A stretch of DNA of 13,231 nucleotides from Lutibacter sp. (GCA_003516285.1 DPCK01000030.1:1491-14721), one strand, 5' to 3'. Positions 1 to 7,441 are shown, counted from the first letter of the stretch. Translations and numbers: made by a program. The notes: generated by a model from the letters alone, not told the origin.

Positions 1-743
1 GATTTTTTGTCAATGGGTTTATCAATATTGATATTGGATTTGTCTCTAAAAAATCGCACCGTGTCAACCGGCCAGTTAAAAACCACAATTTCGTTGCGTT
101 TAATCTTTTCAAATCCCGGCAACCTAAAATAAGGCAAATGCGGAACTTTTAAATATGATTTTGCTTTCATAAGCGGCAATGAGTCATGAACCATTGGTGC
201 CGCTATAACGGTCATAGGCGTTCTTGCGCCATAATGAAATTTACTCACAAACAAGAAATCGCCAACCAACAACGATTTTTCCAAGGAGGAAGTTGGGATG
301 GTGTAAGGTTGCATAAAATAAGTGTGGACCAACGTTGCCGCAATAATGGCAAATACAATGGAACTCACCCATTCTCCCACTTCAGTCCTAGATTTTAAAC
401 TGCGATCCTCCACATAATTAACATCGGCGATATAGTTTAAATAATAAATGTAAAAACCAAGTGTAATCACAGCTAAAACCGAATCTAAGGTTTTGAATTT
501 TCCAAAACTTCTTACGGTTTCAACCCAAATTACCGGGAACATCAATAAATTAATGATTGGAATGAACAATAAGATCACCCACCAGGTTGGTCTATTTAAT
601 ATTTTAAGCAACACAATGGCATTATAAACGGGTACGATTGCTTCCCACGGTTTTCTGCCAGCTTTTACGTATAACTTCCAGGTTCCTGCAAAGTGAATTA
701 CCTGAACAATCAAGAAAAATATAAACCATTGTATCATTGTCAT
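1..743 (-). CDS. lepB: Signal peptidase I with N-terminal DUF5684 domain, partial (C-terminus beyond left edge)
   Basis: This is the membrane serine protease that removes signal peptides from exported proteins at the outer face of the inner membrane. The 247 residues visible start at ATG 743 (MTMIQWFIFF). An alternative ATG lies two codons later. Residues 1-105 are a hydrophobic multi-helix DUF5684-like module (GRKPWEAIVPVYNAIVLLK at about 29-47) that Bacteroidota LepB carries and E. coli lacks. A further membrane segment lies at about 125-145. It is followed by the family's box B, PTSSLEKSLLVGDFLFVSKF, in which Ser153 aligns with the E. coli nucleophile Ser90. The next residue is Leu where E. 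coli has Met. NEIVVFNWP (217-225) is also conserved. The catalytic Lys (KRxVG box) should lie just past base 1, so the window cannot show it. The gene begins 17 bases after dapB and is the last visible gene of the parA operon. Confidence 0.93.
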   Translation of the reverse strand, partial: MTMIQWFIFFLIVQVIHFAGTWKLYVKAGRKPWEAIVPVYNAIVLLKILNRPTWWVILLFIPIINLLMFPVIWVETVRSFGKFKTLDSVLAVITLGFYIYYLNYIADVNYVEDRSLKSRTEVGEWVSSIVFAIIAATLVHTYFMQPYTIPTSSLEKSLLVGDFLFVSKFHYGARTPMTVIAAPMVHDSLPLMKAKSYLKVPHLPYFRLPGFEKIKRNEIVVFNWPVDTVRFFRDKSNINIDKPIDKK

Positions 744-760
744 AATTGAATTTTTTAATG

Positions 761-1465
761 TTATTTAAGACCTAAAACATCTTTCATGGTAAAAACACCA
801 GTTTTTCCCACCAACCATTCCGCAGCGATTACAGCGCCTAAGGCAAAACCGTCTCTGCTGTGTGCCGTGTGTTTAATTTCTAAAGTATCTACAGCCGAAT
901 TATATGCAACAGTATGTGTTCCGGGAACCTCATCAATGCGCTTTGCTGTTATTGGTATTACAATTTCGTTTGTTGTTACATTTAAAGCCCAGCTTTCTTT
1001 TTTGGTATTTTCAATAATTCCTTCAGCCAAAGTAATTGCCGTACCGCTTGGGGCATCCAATTTTTTTGTATGATGGATTTCTTCTATTGAAATGGCATAC
1101 TGCTCTAAATTACACATCATTTTTGCCAAATGGGCATTTAATTCAAAAAAGATATTGACGCCCAAACTAAAATTTGATGCAGAAATAAAAGCGCCATTTT
1201 TTTGTTTGCAAAGTGCTGTTGCATCCGGCAATTTAGTGAGCCATCCCGTTGTGCCACTGATTACCGGAACCCCATTGTTTAAACAGTTTGAAATATTGCT
1301 GAAAGCGGCTGCAGGAATACTGAAATCTATGGCTATATCGGCCAAAGTAATATCGTAATCTGCACTGTTTTCATCTATTTTCAATACAATTTGATGGCCT
1401 CTATGCAATGCAATTTGTTCAATTGTTTTGCCCATTTTGCCATAACCCAATAAAGCTATCTTCAT
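761..1465 (-). CDS. dapB: 4-hydroxy-tetrahydrodipicolinate reductase
   Basis: DapB reduces 4-hydroxy-tetrahydrodipicolinate with NAD(P)H in the diaminopimelate/lysine pathway, which supplies lysine and the peptidoglycan cross-linking amino acid. It acts in the cytoplasm. The 234-residue protein is complete but shorter than the E. coli enzyme (about 273), as is usual in Bacteroidota. It has the Rossmann motif GYGKMG at 7-12, SGTTGW at 70-75, the catalytic block EIHHTKKLDAPSGTA at 129-143 with the general-acid His pair 131-132, Lys135 and the substrate-binding PSGT loop, and HSRDGFA at 202-208. I chose ATG 1465 because MKIALLGYGKMG is the family's normal start. A GTG one codon upstream (1468) overlaps the DUF5683 stop (TAGTGATG) and is a possible alternative. 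Only two bases separate the DUF5683 stop from this ATG, so translation is probably coupled. Confidence 0.95.
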   Translation of the reverse strand: MKIALLGYGKMGKTIEQIALHRGHQIVLKIDENSADYDITLADIAIDFSIPAAAFSNISNCLNNGVPVISGTTGWLTKLPDATALCKQKNGAFISASNFSLGVNIFFELNAHLAKMMCNLEQYAISIEEIHHTKKLDAPSGTAITLAEGIIENTKKESWALNVTTNEIVIPITAKRIDEVPGTHTVAYNSAVDTLEIKHTAHSRDGFALGAVIAAEWLVGKTGVFTMKDVLGLK

Positions 1466-1467
1466 CA

Positions 1468-2046
1468 CTAAAAATTAAAATTAACAGAGGCGCCGACAAT
1501 TGTTTTGTTATTGATGTCGTTGCGAATTATTTGGGGAGAAACAGATAAATTACTGTCAACATTATGCTGCAATAAATGTGCATTGACACTGGCTTCCACA
1601 ATTTGTAAAATATACAAACCTGCAGTCACCAGCAATGACAAGTCCCGATCTTTTTTATAGGATTTTTGTGCCCGGATTAAAGCGTCTTTTGATAACAGGA
1701 TATTTCCATTTAACCCGTCAAATTCATCGGGTTTTTCATTGATTCTTAACTTGTAGGCTGTTCTTGCCCTGTTGAAGTTGGTGTTATTCCTGTCATAAAA
1801 ATAAACGCCGGTTCCCAATGCGCCATAAACAATAGGAATTTTCCAGTATTTTTTATTGAAGGCTTGTCCGAGTCCGGGTAAAACTGCAGAATAAAATGCG
1901 GCTTTTGCAGGAGAAAGCGGTTTAAAATTGTCGCTTGATGGCCGAATAGTATCTTTAATTTTCACATTGGCGACTTCTTGCGCATAGCCAGAAAATGCCG
2001 TTAAAGCGGCAATCATTAAATAGCTATATAATTTTTTTTTAAGCAC
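1468..2046 (-). CDS. DUF5683 domain protein, exported or membrane-associated
   Basis: This is a 192-residue protein of unknown function. It starts with GTG at 2046, directly after the parB stop (TAAGTG). That start gives a proper signal peptide: lysines at 3-5, a hydrophobic stretch at about 6-19, and a likely cleavage after SGYA (residue 22). The next in-frame ATG (residue 11) would lose the basic region. The DUF5683 core lies at about 45-85 (SPAKAAFYSAVLPGLGQAFN followed by KKYWKIP), a glycine- and aromatic-rich segment that looks membrane-inserted. A second hydrophobic helix lies at about 136-157 (LSLLVTAGLYILQIVEASV). The C-terminus, VGASVNFNF, ends in alternating aromatics like many Bacteroidota outer-membrane proteins. 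The gene sits between parB and dapB in flavobacteria, from memory. That position implies co-expression but does not reveal its job. The domain call is firm and the function is unknown. Confidence 0.88.
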   Translation of the reverse strand: MLKKKLYSYLMIAALTAFSGYAQEVANVKIKDTIRPSSDNFKPLSPAKAAFYSAVLPGLGQAFNKKYWKIPIVYGALGTGVYFYDRNNTNFNRARTAYKLRINEKPDEFDGLNGNILLSKDALIRAQKSYKKDRDLSLLVTAGLYILQIVEASVNAHLLQHNVDSNLSVSPQIIRNDINNKTIVGASVNFNF

Positions 2047-2940
2047 TTATTCCAATAATTTTTTTAATCGGTTGAAATCTTCTTCCGAATGAAACGGAAT
2101 GCTGATTTTTCCTTTGTCTTTTCCCGATAATTTGATGTCAATTTTATGGCCGAAATAATTGCTGAAAGTTTTCATTCCGTCATTTACAAATGAAGGAAGT
2201 TTGGCTTCTTTAACCTGTTTTTTAGGTTTTGCAACAACACCTTCCTTTAAATCTTTGACCAATTGTTCTGTTTGGCGAACAGATAATTTTTGTTCAATTA
2301 TTTTTTCATAAATGCTCAATTGGTCCTCGGAATTCTCAACATTGATCAATGCCCTGCCGTGTCCCATCGACAAAAATCCATCGCGCATCCCTGTTTGGAT
2401 AATCGGATCCAATTTTAACAATCGCAAATAATTGCTGATGGTTGATCGTTTTTTTCCAACCCTTTTGCTCATTTCTTCCTGTGTCAAATCAATTTCATCA
2501 ATCAATCTTTGGTAGGTTAAGGCAACTTCTATTGGGTCTAAATCTTTTCGTTGTATATTTTCAACCAATGCCATTTCAAGCATTTCCTGGTCGTTTGCAA
2601 GCCGTATGTAAGCAGGAATTGTGGTATTTCCAATTAATTTTGAAGCCCTGAACCTTCTTTCCCCCGAAACCAATTGAAATTTATTTCCTTCCAGTTTTCT
2701 GATGGTAATGGGCTGAATAACACCCAATTCTTTAATGGAGCTCGCCAATTCGCGCAACGATTCTTCGTTAAAATAACTTCTTGGCTGAAAAGGGTTTACT
2801 TCAATTAAATCCAAATCAATTTCCAGGATACTGCCAACAAGTTTATCGGCATTTTTATCGTTAGCGGAAGTGATGTCAGAATTGTTCAATAAGGCGGACA
2901 AGCCTCTTCCCATTGCTTGTTTTTTAATTGCTTTTGCCAT
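2047..2940 (-). CDS. parB: Chromosome-partitioning protein ParB (CTPase / parS-binding)
   Basis: ParB binds parS sites near the origin, spreads along DNA as a CTP-dependent clamp, and stimulates the ParA ATPase to drive origin segregation. The 297-residue protein has the whole chromosomal ParB layout. GRGLSALL at 11-18 is the N-terminal ParA-contacting motif. NPFQPR at 49-54, GVIQPI at 73-78 and the CTP-binding box VSGERRFRAS at 91-100 follow. ENIQRKDLDPIE lies at 127-138, and a helix-turn-helix for parS at about 153-176 (LTQEEMSKRVGKKRSTISNY). A Lys-rich linker (about 232-247) leads to the C-terminal dimerisation domain. Its ATG at 2940 lies inside the end of parA (17-base overlap), so the two are translationally coupled. 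I saw no convincing parS in this window, so its sites should lie elsewhere near the origin. Confidence 0.96.
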   Translation of the reverse strand: MAKAIKKQAMGRGLSALLNNSDITSANDKNADKLVGSILEIDLDLIEVNPFQPRSYFNEESLRELASSIKELGVIQPITIRKLEGNKFQLVSGERRFRASKLIGNTTIPAYIRLANDQEMLEMALVENIQRKDLDPIEVALTYQRLIDEIDLTQEEMSKRVGKKRSTISNYLRLLKLDPIIQTGMRDGFLSMGHGRALINVENSEDQLSIYEKIIEQKLSVRQTEQLVKDLKEGVVAKPKKQVKEAKLPSFVNDGMKTFSNYFGHKIDIKLSGKDKGKISIPFHSEEDFNRLKKLLE

Positions 2941-3706
2941 CCTTGGTATGCAGTTTTAAAATTTCGTTGGCTAAGTTAATATAATTTACGGCACCGGTGC
3001 TGGTGGCGTCATAAGCTATAATGCTTTCGCCGTAACTTGGTGCTTCGCTCAATCTAACGTTTCGTTGAATAATGGTTTTGAAAACCATACTTTGGAAATG
3101 TTTTTTAACTTCTTCCACCACTTGGTTTGAAAGTCGCAAACGGGAATCGTACATCGTCAACAGCAACCCTTCAATATCCAACGTGGTATTGTGTATTTTT
3201 TGGACACTTTTGATGGTGTTTAACAATTTTCCCAAACCTTCCAAGGCAAAATATTCGCACTGAATTGGAATAATCACTGAATCAGCGGCAACAAGGGAAT
3301 TTAAAGTAATCAATCCCAATGAAGGCGCACAATCTATTAAAATATAATCGTAATCATCTTTGATCTCTTTCAATGCTTCCTTCAACATATATTCCCTATT
3401 TTGTTTATCGACCAATTCTATTTCGATGGCCACCAAATCGATATGCGCAGGAATGATGTCAACATTTGGGGAATTTGAAGCAACAATGGCTTCTTTTGCT
3501 GTAATGGAATGTTCCAAAAGCTGGTAGGTTCCCTGTTCAACTTCTTCTATGGCAATCCCAAGCCCTGATGAAGCATTTGCTTGCGGGTCGGCATCAATTA
3601 ACAACACTTTTTTTTCTAGAATACCTAAAGCCGCGGCTAAATTAATAGTGGTTGTAGTTTTGCCAACACCTCCTTTTTGATTGGCAATTGCAATAATTTT
3701 TCCCAT
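2924..3706 (-). CDS. parA: Chromosome-partitioning ATPase ParA (Soj type)
   Basis: ParA is a P-loop ATPase that binds nonspecific DNA as an ATP dimer and, with ParB, moves the replicated origins apart. At 260 residues it is the short chromosomal (Soj-like) form, without the N-terminal DNA-binding domain of plasmid type Ia ParA. The deviant Walker A KGGVGKTT lies at 11-18 with the signature Lys11. The A' motif LLIDADPQANAS lies at 35-46 and Walker B YILIDCAPSLG at 121-131. QRNVRLSEAPSYG at 214-226 is typical of the family. The ATG at 3706 has a fair Shine-Dalgarno-like GGAG eight bases upstream, unusual in this window. It is the first gene of the parA-parB-DUF5683-dapB-lepB cluster. The 122 bases before it include the pepD terminator and should hold the operon promoter, though I see only a weak one (TATTTTTA). 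Confidence 0.97.
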   Translation of the reverse strand: MGKIIAIANQKGGVGKTTTTINLAAALGILEKKVLLIDADPQANASSGLGIAIEEVEQGTYQLLEHSITAKEAIVASNSPNVDIIPAHIDLVAIEIELVDKQNREYMLKEALKEIKDDYDYILIDCAPSLGLITLNSLVAADSVIIPIQCEYFALEGLGKLLNTIKSVQKIHNTTLDIEGLLLTMYDSRLRLSNQVVEEVKKHFQSMVFKTIIQRNVRLSEAPSYGESIIAYDATSTGAVNYINLANEILKLHTKDGKSN

Positions 3707-3786
3707 AAAAGAATCTCCAATTACTTTAAGCTGTAAAAATACAATTATTTATGGTTTTTGAAAGTATATATTGTTAACAAAGCGCT

Positions 3787-3820
3787 AAAAAACAAAAAGG
3801 GACCTGAATTTTCAAGTCCC
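3787..3820 (-). terminator. Intrinsic terminator after pepD
   Basis: A hairpin lies at 3799-3820 with outer arms GGGAC/GTCCC, one mismatch, and inner arms TGA/TCA around an ATTT loop. On the minus strand it is followed by a T-rich tract (TTTTTGTTTTTT, the complement of 3787-3798). It begins nine bases past the pepD stop codon and separates that transcript from the parA operon. The other strand also has a T-rich tail after the hairpin, but no plus-strand gene precedes it. Confidence 0.85.
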
Positions 3821-3828
3821 ATAATTTT

Positions 3829-5286
3829 TTATTTTTTTATCGGAATATTTTCCAAAATAGTGAGTAAATATTTCCAGAATTTCTGGGCAGATTTAATATT
3901 GGCTTTTTCGTCGGGTGAATGCGCACCTTGGATGGTTGGCCCAAATGAAATCATATCCATATTTGGATAATTGGTTCCTAAAATTCCGCATTCCAAACCG
4001 GCATGGCAAGCCACAACACTCGGTTTTTCGCTAAACAATTTTTCGTAGGTCTCAGTTAAAAGTTTCAAAATTGGAGAATTCACATTTGGTTTCCAGCCTG
4101 GATAAGAGCCTGAAAACGTCACATCATATCCGGCCATTTCAAAGGTTGCTTTTAGTGTATTTGCCATATCAAATTTAGCTGATTCAACAGAAGATCGTGT
4201 TAAACACATTACTTTTACGCTTTCATCTTTCACAATTACACGGGCAACATTGTTTGAAGTTTCCACCAAATCCTCCATATCGTTGCTCATTCTGTAAACG
4301 CCATTATGTGCTGCATAAATAACGTTGAGTAAAGTACTTTGGCTTATGGTTGTCATCACTCTTTCAGGAGTAGCAACTTCAGAAATTTTTATATTTAAAT
4401 TAGGGTCAACCGCTGCAAATTCGGATTTAATTTCTTTAACGGTTTTGTTTATTTTTTTTATAAAAGCCTCTTTTCGGGAATCGGCAACTGAAATAATTGC
4501 AAAACTTTCCCTTGGAATGGCATTGCGTAAACTTCCTCCGTTAATTTCAGAAATTCTGATAAATTCTTTTGATTCATATAAGACACGGTTCATAATTTTA
4601 TTGGCATTTCCCAATCCTTTATGAATATCCATTCCGGAATGTCCTCCTTTTAAGCCGGTAATGGCAATGGTATACCCGCCACTGTTTACAGGCGCCCCAA
4701 CTTCGTTATACGTATTTTGGGCAGTGACATCAATACCGCCGGCACATCCAATGTCAATTTCATCATCTTCTTCAGTGTCAAGATTAAGCAATATTTCACC
4801 GTTTAAATAATTGGCCTGCAATCCCATAGCGCCAGTCATTCCAGTTTCTTCATCAATGGTGAACAATGCTTCAATTGCAGGATGTTTGATGGTTTTTGAA
4901 GCCAATACACTCATAATTGCTGCAACGCCAATACCATTATCGGCACCAAGCGTTGTGCCATCTGCACGAACCCAATCACCATCAACAAGCATTTTAATTC
5001 CCTCTGTGTCAAAATTAAAATTGGTATCTGAATTTTTTTGGTGCACCATATCCAAGTGAGACTGCAACACAACGGTTTTGTGATTTTCCATACCTTTTGA
5101 AGCAGGTTTTTTAATAATTACATTGCCAACAAGGTCAACCACGGTATCAAGGTTTAATTTTTTGCCAAAATCAACCATAAATTGGATGACGCGTTCTTCT
5201 TTTTTTGAACCTCTCGGCACCGCATTTAAATCGGCAAAATTATTCCAAAGTTCAGTAGGTTCAAGAGCTCTTATATCTTTTGTCAT
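3829..5286 (-). CDS. pepD: Aminoacyl-histidine dipeptidase (M20C, PepD family)
   Basis: PepD is a cytosolic di-zinc peptidase that hydrolyses dipeptides such as Xaa-His (carnosine-type), recycling amino acids from peptide breakdown. The 485-residue length is normal. All expected ligands and catalytic residues are visible: H77 in SHLDMVHQK, the bridging D116 in LGADNGIG, the catalytic base E146 next to ligand E147 in DEETGMTGA, D170 in LLNLD, and H456 in IQGAHSPDE. The lid or dimerisation domain lies between about 185 and 395 (GLKGGHSGMDIHKG at 211-224). CHAGLECGIL at 427-436 is also characteristic of the family. The start at 5286 (MTKDIRALEP) matches relatives from memory. The gene starts 19 bases after the nitroreductase stop and ends at a strong terminator, so the two genes probably form one transcript. 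Confidence 0.95.
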   Translation of the reverse strand: MTKDIRALEPTELWNNFADLNAVPRGSKKEERVIQFMVDFGKKLNLDTVVDLVGNVIIKKPASKGMENHKTVVLQSHLDMVHQKNSDTNFNFDTEGIKMLVDGDWVRADGTTLGADNGIGVAAIMSVLASKTIKHPAIEALFTIDEETGMTGAMGLQANYLNGEILLNLDTEEDDEIDIGCAGGIDVTAQNTYNEVGAPVNSGGYTIAITGLKGGHSGMDIHKGLGNANKIMNRVLYESKEFIRISEINGGSLRNAIPRESFAIISVADSRKEAFIKKINKTVKEIKSEFAAVDPNLNIKISEVATPERVMTTISQSTLLNVIYAAHNGVYRMSNDMEDLVETSNNVARVIVKDESVKVMCLTRSSVESAKFDMANTLKATFEMAGYDVTFSGSYPGWKPNVNSPILKLLTETYEKLFSEKPSVVACHAGLECGILGTNYPNMDMISFGPTIQGAHSPDEKANIKSAQKFWKYLLTILENIPIKK

Positions 5287-5305
5287 TTTCTTGTTGTTTG
5301 GGTTT

Positions 5306-5938
5306 TTATAATATTTCTAAAACGGTTTCATTTAATGGTTTTCTTACTTTTTTCATAGTGCTCATAAAATCATCATCTGCCCTAAAACCTACAGGCATCA
5401 ATAATATTGATTTTAAATTTTGTGCAGGTAAATTTAACAATTCATCAATTTTTTCAGGCATAAATCCTTCCATCGGGCAATTGTCAATTTTTTCAACGGC
5501 ACAAACCGTCATTAAATTGCCCAGCGCAATATAAGTTTGGTAGGTTGCCGATAATTGTTTTTCTTCCAAAGTTTTGTTTTTGTACATAGCAACAAGTTGA
5601 TTTCTAAATTTAGAAATTACTTCTTCGGATACGCCTCTAACTTCCTTTTCCAAATCAAAATAGGCATTTATAGCTTCAGTTGTTGTATCATTTTCAATGC
5701 ACAAAACCAATAGGTGAGAAGCATCGGCGACCTGACGTTGGTAATAACAATATTTCACAAATTCTTCCTGAAGTTCTTTATTTTCAATGACAATCAGTTT
5801 TAAAGGTTGCAGGCCAAATGAAGTTGCCGTTAAATTAAATGCATTTTTTAGTGTTTCAATTTGTTGTGCTGATAATTTTTTTGAAGGATTAAATTTTTTG
5901 GTGGCATATCTCCATTCTAAACTGTTGATGATGTTCAT
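5306..5938 (-). CDS. NAD(P)H-dependent FMN nitroreductase (NfsB-like)
   Basis: This belongs to the oxygen-insensitive nitroreductase family, FMN homodimers that pass electrons from NAD(P)H to quinones, nitro compounds or similar acceptors in the cytoplasm. The physiological substrate is not evident. The 210 residues show the FMN-phosphate contact region WRYATKKF (9-16), the loop SFGLQP (40-45) where E. coli NfsB has SSTNSQP, a conserved YQTYIALGNLM helix (133-143), CPMEGFMPEKID (154-165, equivalent to the NfsB IEGFD segment), and the C-terminal MPVGFRADDD...KVRKP (181-201). The start at 5938 gives the usual short N-terminus (MNIINSLEWRYATKKF). A perfect TATTTTTG -7 element lies 22 bases upstream. 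The gene is probably co-transcribed with pepD, 19 bases downstream, but no functional link between the two is obvious. Confidence 0.9.
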   Translation of the reverse strand: MNIINSLEWRYATKKFNPSKKLSAQQIETLKNAFNLTATSFGLQPLKLIVIENKELQEEFVKYCYYQRQVADASHLLVLCIENDTTTEAINAYFDLEKEVRGVSEEVISKFRNQLVAMYKNKTLEEKQLSATYQTYIALGNLMTVCAVEKIDNCPMEGFMPEKIDELLNLPAQNLKSILLMPVGFRADDDFMSTMKKVRKPLNETVLEIL

Positions 5939-5959
5939 TTACTTAAATTTTACAAGGAA

Positions 5960-5967
5960 CAAAAATA
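5960..5967 (-). promoter_or_regulatory. Putative -7 promoter element for the nitroreductase-pepD transcript
   Basis: The minus strand reads TATTTTTG, a full match to the Bacteroidota -7 consensus TAnnTTTG. It would place the start of transcription some 15 bases before the ATG at 5938. The -33 TTG is not clear at the usual 19-20 base spacing, so the call rests on one box in an AT-rich intergenic region. Confidence 0.45.
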
Positions 5968-6028
5968 ATTTAAAAATACCAAATTTCGTTAAATTCTCAT
6001 TCAATTTTTTTTACTGAAGGAGATTGCA

Positions 6029-6036
6029 TACTTTTA
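6029..6036 (+). promoter_or_regulatory. Putative -7 promoter element for the DUF2851 gene
   Basis: TACTTTTA differs from the Bacteroidota TAnnTTTG box only in its last base and lies 18 bases before the ATG at 6055. A T-run sits at the -33 spacing but lacks the G. A purine-rich GAAGGAG at 6016-6022 lies too far upstream of the ATG to act as its ribosome binding site. This is a weak prediction. Confidence 0.3.
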
Positions 6037-6054
6037 GGTTGATATTAAATTGCT

Positions 6055-7323
6055 ATGAAGGAAAATTTACTGCATTTTGTGTGGAAACTTAAATTGTTTT
6101 CAACTGCAAATTTAGAAACCACCAACGGTGAAATTATTGAAGTTATTTCAACTGGCACTGCCAATCTGAATGCTGGCCCCGATTTTTTAAATGCCAAGTT
6201 GACAATTAATAAACAACTTTGGGCGGGAAATGTAGAAATTCATTTAAATTCATCCGATTGGTATGCGCACAATCACGAAAACGACGAAAATTATGATTCG
6301 GTGATTTTGCACGTGGTTTGGGAACATTCTGTTGATGTTTTCAGAAAAACAAATGAGCCAATTGCCACTTTAGCGCTTAAAAATTTTATTTCGAAGGAAT
6401 TATTGAACAATTACCAACAACTTTTCAGTAAAAATAAAAACTGGATCAATTGTGAAAAAGACATTGCAAGTGTAGATTCTTTTATTTTAACCAATTGGCT
6501 CGAGCGACTTTATGTTGAACGGTTGGAAAATAAGTCGGCACAAATTCAGAATACAATCACAAAATTAAATAACAATTGGGAAGCGGCATTGTTTGTTTTA
6601 TTGGCAAAGAATTTTGGACTGAAAATAAATGCCGAGGCATTTATGAATTTTGCGAGTTCTTTCGATTTTTCAATTGTAAGAAAAGTTTCCAATAATTTGG
6701 AACAGTTGGAAGCTTTGTTTTTTGGCCAGGCCGGAATGCTTTCCAACGATTCTGAATCGGAATATTTCAAAAAACTAAAAAAGGAATACAACTTTTTAAA
6801 AGTGAAATTTCAATTGACGCCCATTTCAAATGGCCAGATTCAGTTTTTCAGGTTGCGGCCAAATAATTTCCCCACCATTCGGTTGTCGCAATTGGCAATG
6901 GTGTATCACAGCCATCAAAATTTATTTTCTAAAATTGTTGAAACGGAAGATATCAAAGAATTTTATGGGTTGTTTGATTTGACGACTTCCAATTACTGGG
7001 AAACGCATTTCACTTTTGAAACTGTGTCTAAAAAAAGTATTAAAAAAATCACGAAACCATTTATAGATTTGCTGCTGATAAATACCATCATTCCTTTGAA
7101 ATTTTTGTATTTAAAGAGTCTGGGTAAAAACGATTTAAGTGGATCACTTACCATAATAGCCAATATAAAACCGGAAAAAAACGAAATTATTTCAAAATTC
7201 AGCGAGCTCAACATCAAAAGCAAAACTGCTTTTGAAACGCAGGCATTGCTTCAATTAAAAAACGATTATTGCAACAAGCAATTGTGCTTGAATTGCGCGA
7301 TTGGCAAAGAATTGTTGAAATAA
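6055..7323 (+). CDS. DUF2851 family protein, nuclease-like motif order
   Basis: This is a 422-residue soluble protein of the Bacteroidota family DUF2851, with no established function. The N-terminal half carries the family signature: GEIIEV (25-30), AGPDFLNAKL (40-49), WAGNVEIHLNSSDWYAHNH (56-74), and YDSVILHVVWEH (80-91). An acidic residue (E26 or E30), then PD (42-43), a short spacer and E-I-H (61-63) follow the order of PD-(D/E)XK nuclease cores, with His replacing the usual Lys. This is my inference, not a known activity. The middle (about 140-360) is helical. The C-terminus has C406, C411 and C414 (C-x4-C-x2-C), which with C133 are the only four cysteines and could hold a metal or Fe-S cluster. 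The start at ATG 6055 is the first in the frame and matches relatives from memory. It is the only plus-strand gene and is followed by a structured element. Confidence 0.9.
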   Translation: MKENLLHFVWKLKLFSTANLETTNGEIIEVISTGTANLNAGPDFLNAKLTINKQLWAGNVEIHLNSSDWYAHNHENDENYDSVILHVVWEHSVDVFRKTNEPIATLALKNFISKELLNNYQQLFSKNKNWINCEKDIASVDSFILTNWLERLYVERLENKSAQIQNTITKLNNNWEAALFVLLAKNFGLKINAEAFMNFASSFDFSIVRKVSNNLEQLEALFFGQAGMLSNDSESEYFKKLKKEYNFLKVKFQLTPISNGQIQFFRLRPNNFPTIRLSQLAMVYHSHQNLFSKIVETEDIKEFYGLFDLTTSNYWETHFTFETVSKKSIKKITKPFIDLLLINTIIPLKFLYLKSLGKNDLSGSLTIIANIKPEKNEIISKFSELNIKSKTAFETQALLQLKNDYCNKQLCLNCAIGKELLK

Positions 7324-7334
7324 AAAGAAGGTGT

Positions 7335-7435
7335 TAGGGATTGCAGCGGAAATCCTTTTTAGCATTTTTTTTACTAAAAAGATTATAACGTAAAGCCCGC
7401 CCGCTTTTTCAGCGGAAATACCCGAAAAATGCTTT
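7335..7435 (+). ncRNA. Structured intergenic element, resembles a recurrent flavobacterial RNA motif (possibly Flavo-1-like)
   Basis: Between two convergent genes lies a compact structured stretch. A perfect 8-bp stem CTTTTTAG (7355-7362) / CTAAAAAG (7374-7381) is flanked by GGGATTGCAGCGGAAATC on the left and ATTATAACGTAAAGCCC on the right. GGG 7337-7339 can pair with CCC 7396-7398 to close the whole. A second hairpin CCGCT/AGCGG (7401-7415) follows, then AAAAATGCT (7425-7433), which is perfectly complementary to AGCATTTTT (7361-7369) and competes with the first stem. The layout AGCGGnAATCC, T-run hairpin, A-run GAT..TAACGnAAAGC recurs between genes in many flavobacterial genomes, from memory. 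Whether it is Rfam Flavo-1 cannot be settled here. It may also serve as the 3' end of the DUF2851 transcript. Confidence 0.5.
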
Positions 7436-7441
7436 TTAAAT

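Noticed and set aside
186..398. Plus-strand open frame of 70 codons
   Set aside because: It lies antisense inside the well-supported lepB reading frame and shows no recognisable protein features. The other plus-strand frames opposite dapB, pepD, the M28 gene and the dehydrogenase were rejected for the same reason.
6016..6022. GAAGGAG as a ribosome binding site for the DUF2851 gene
   Set aside because: It is over 30 bases upstream of the ATG and probably upstream of the predicted transcription start.
6310..6315. CACGTG core as a possible parS site
   Set aside because: It lies within the DUF2851 coding region, and its flanks (TTTTG / GTTTG) fail the symmetric TGTTT...AAACA pattern, so it is most likely chance.
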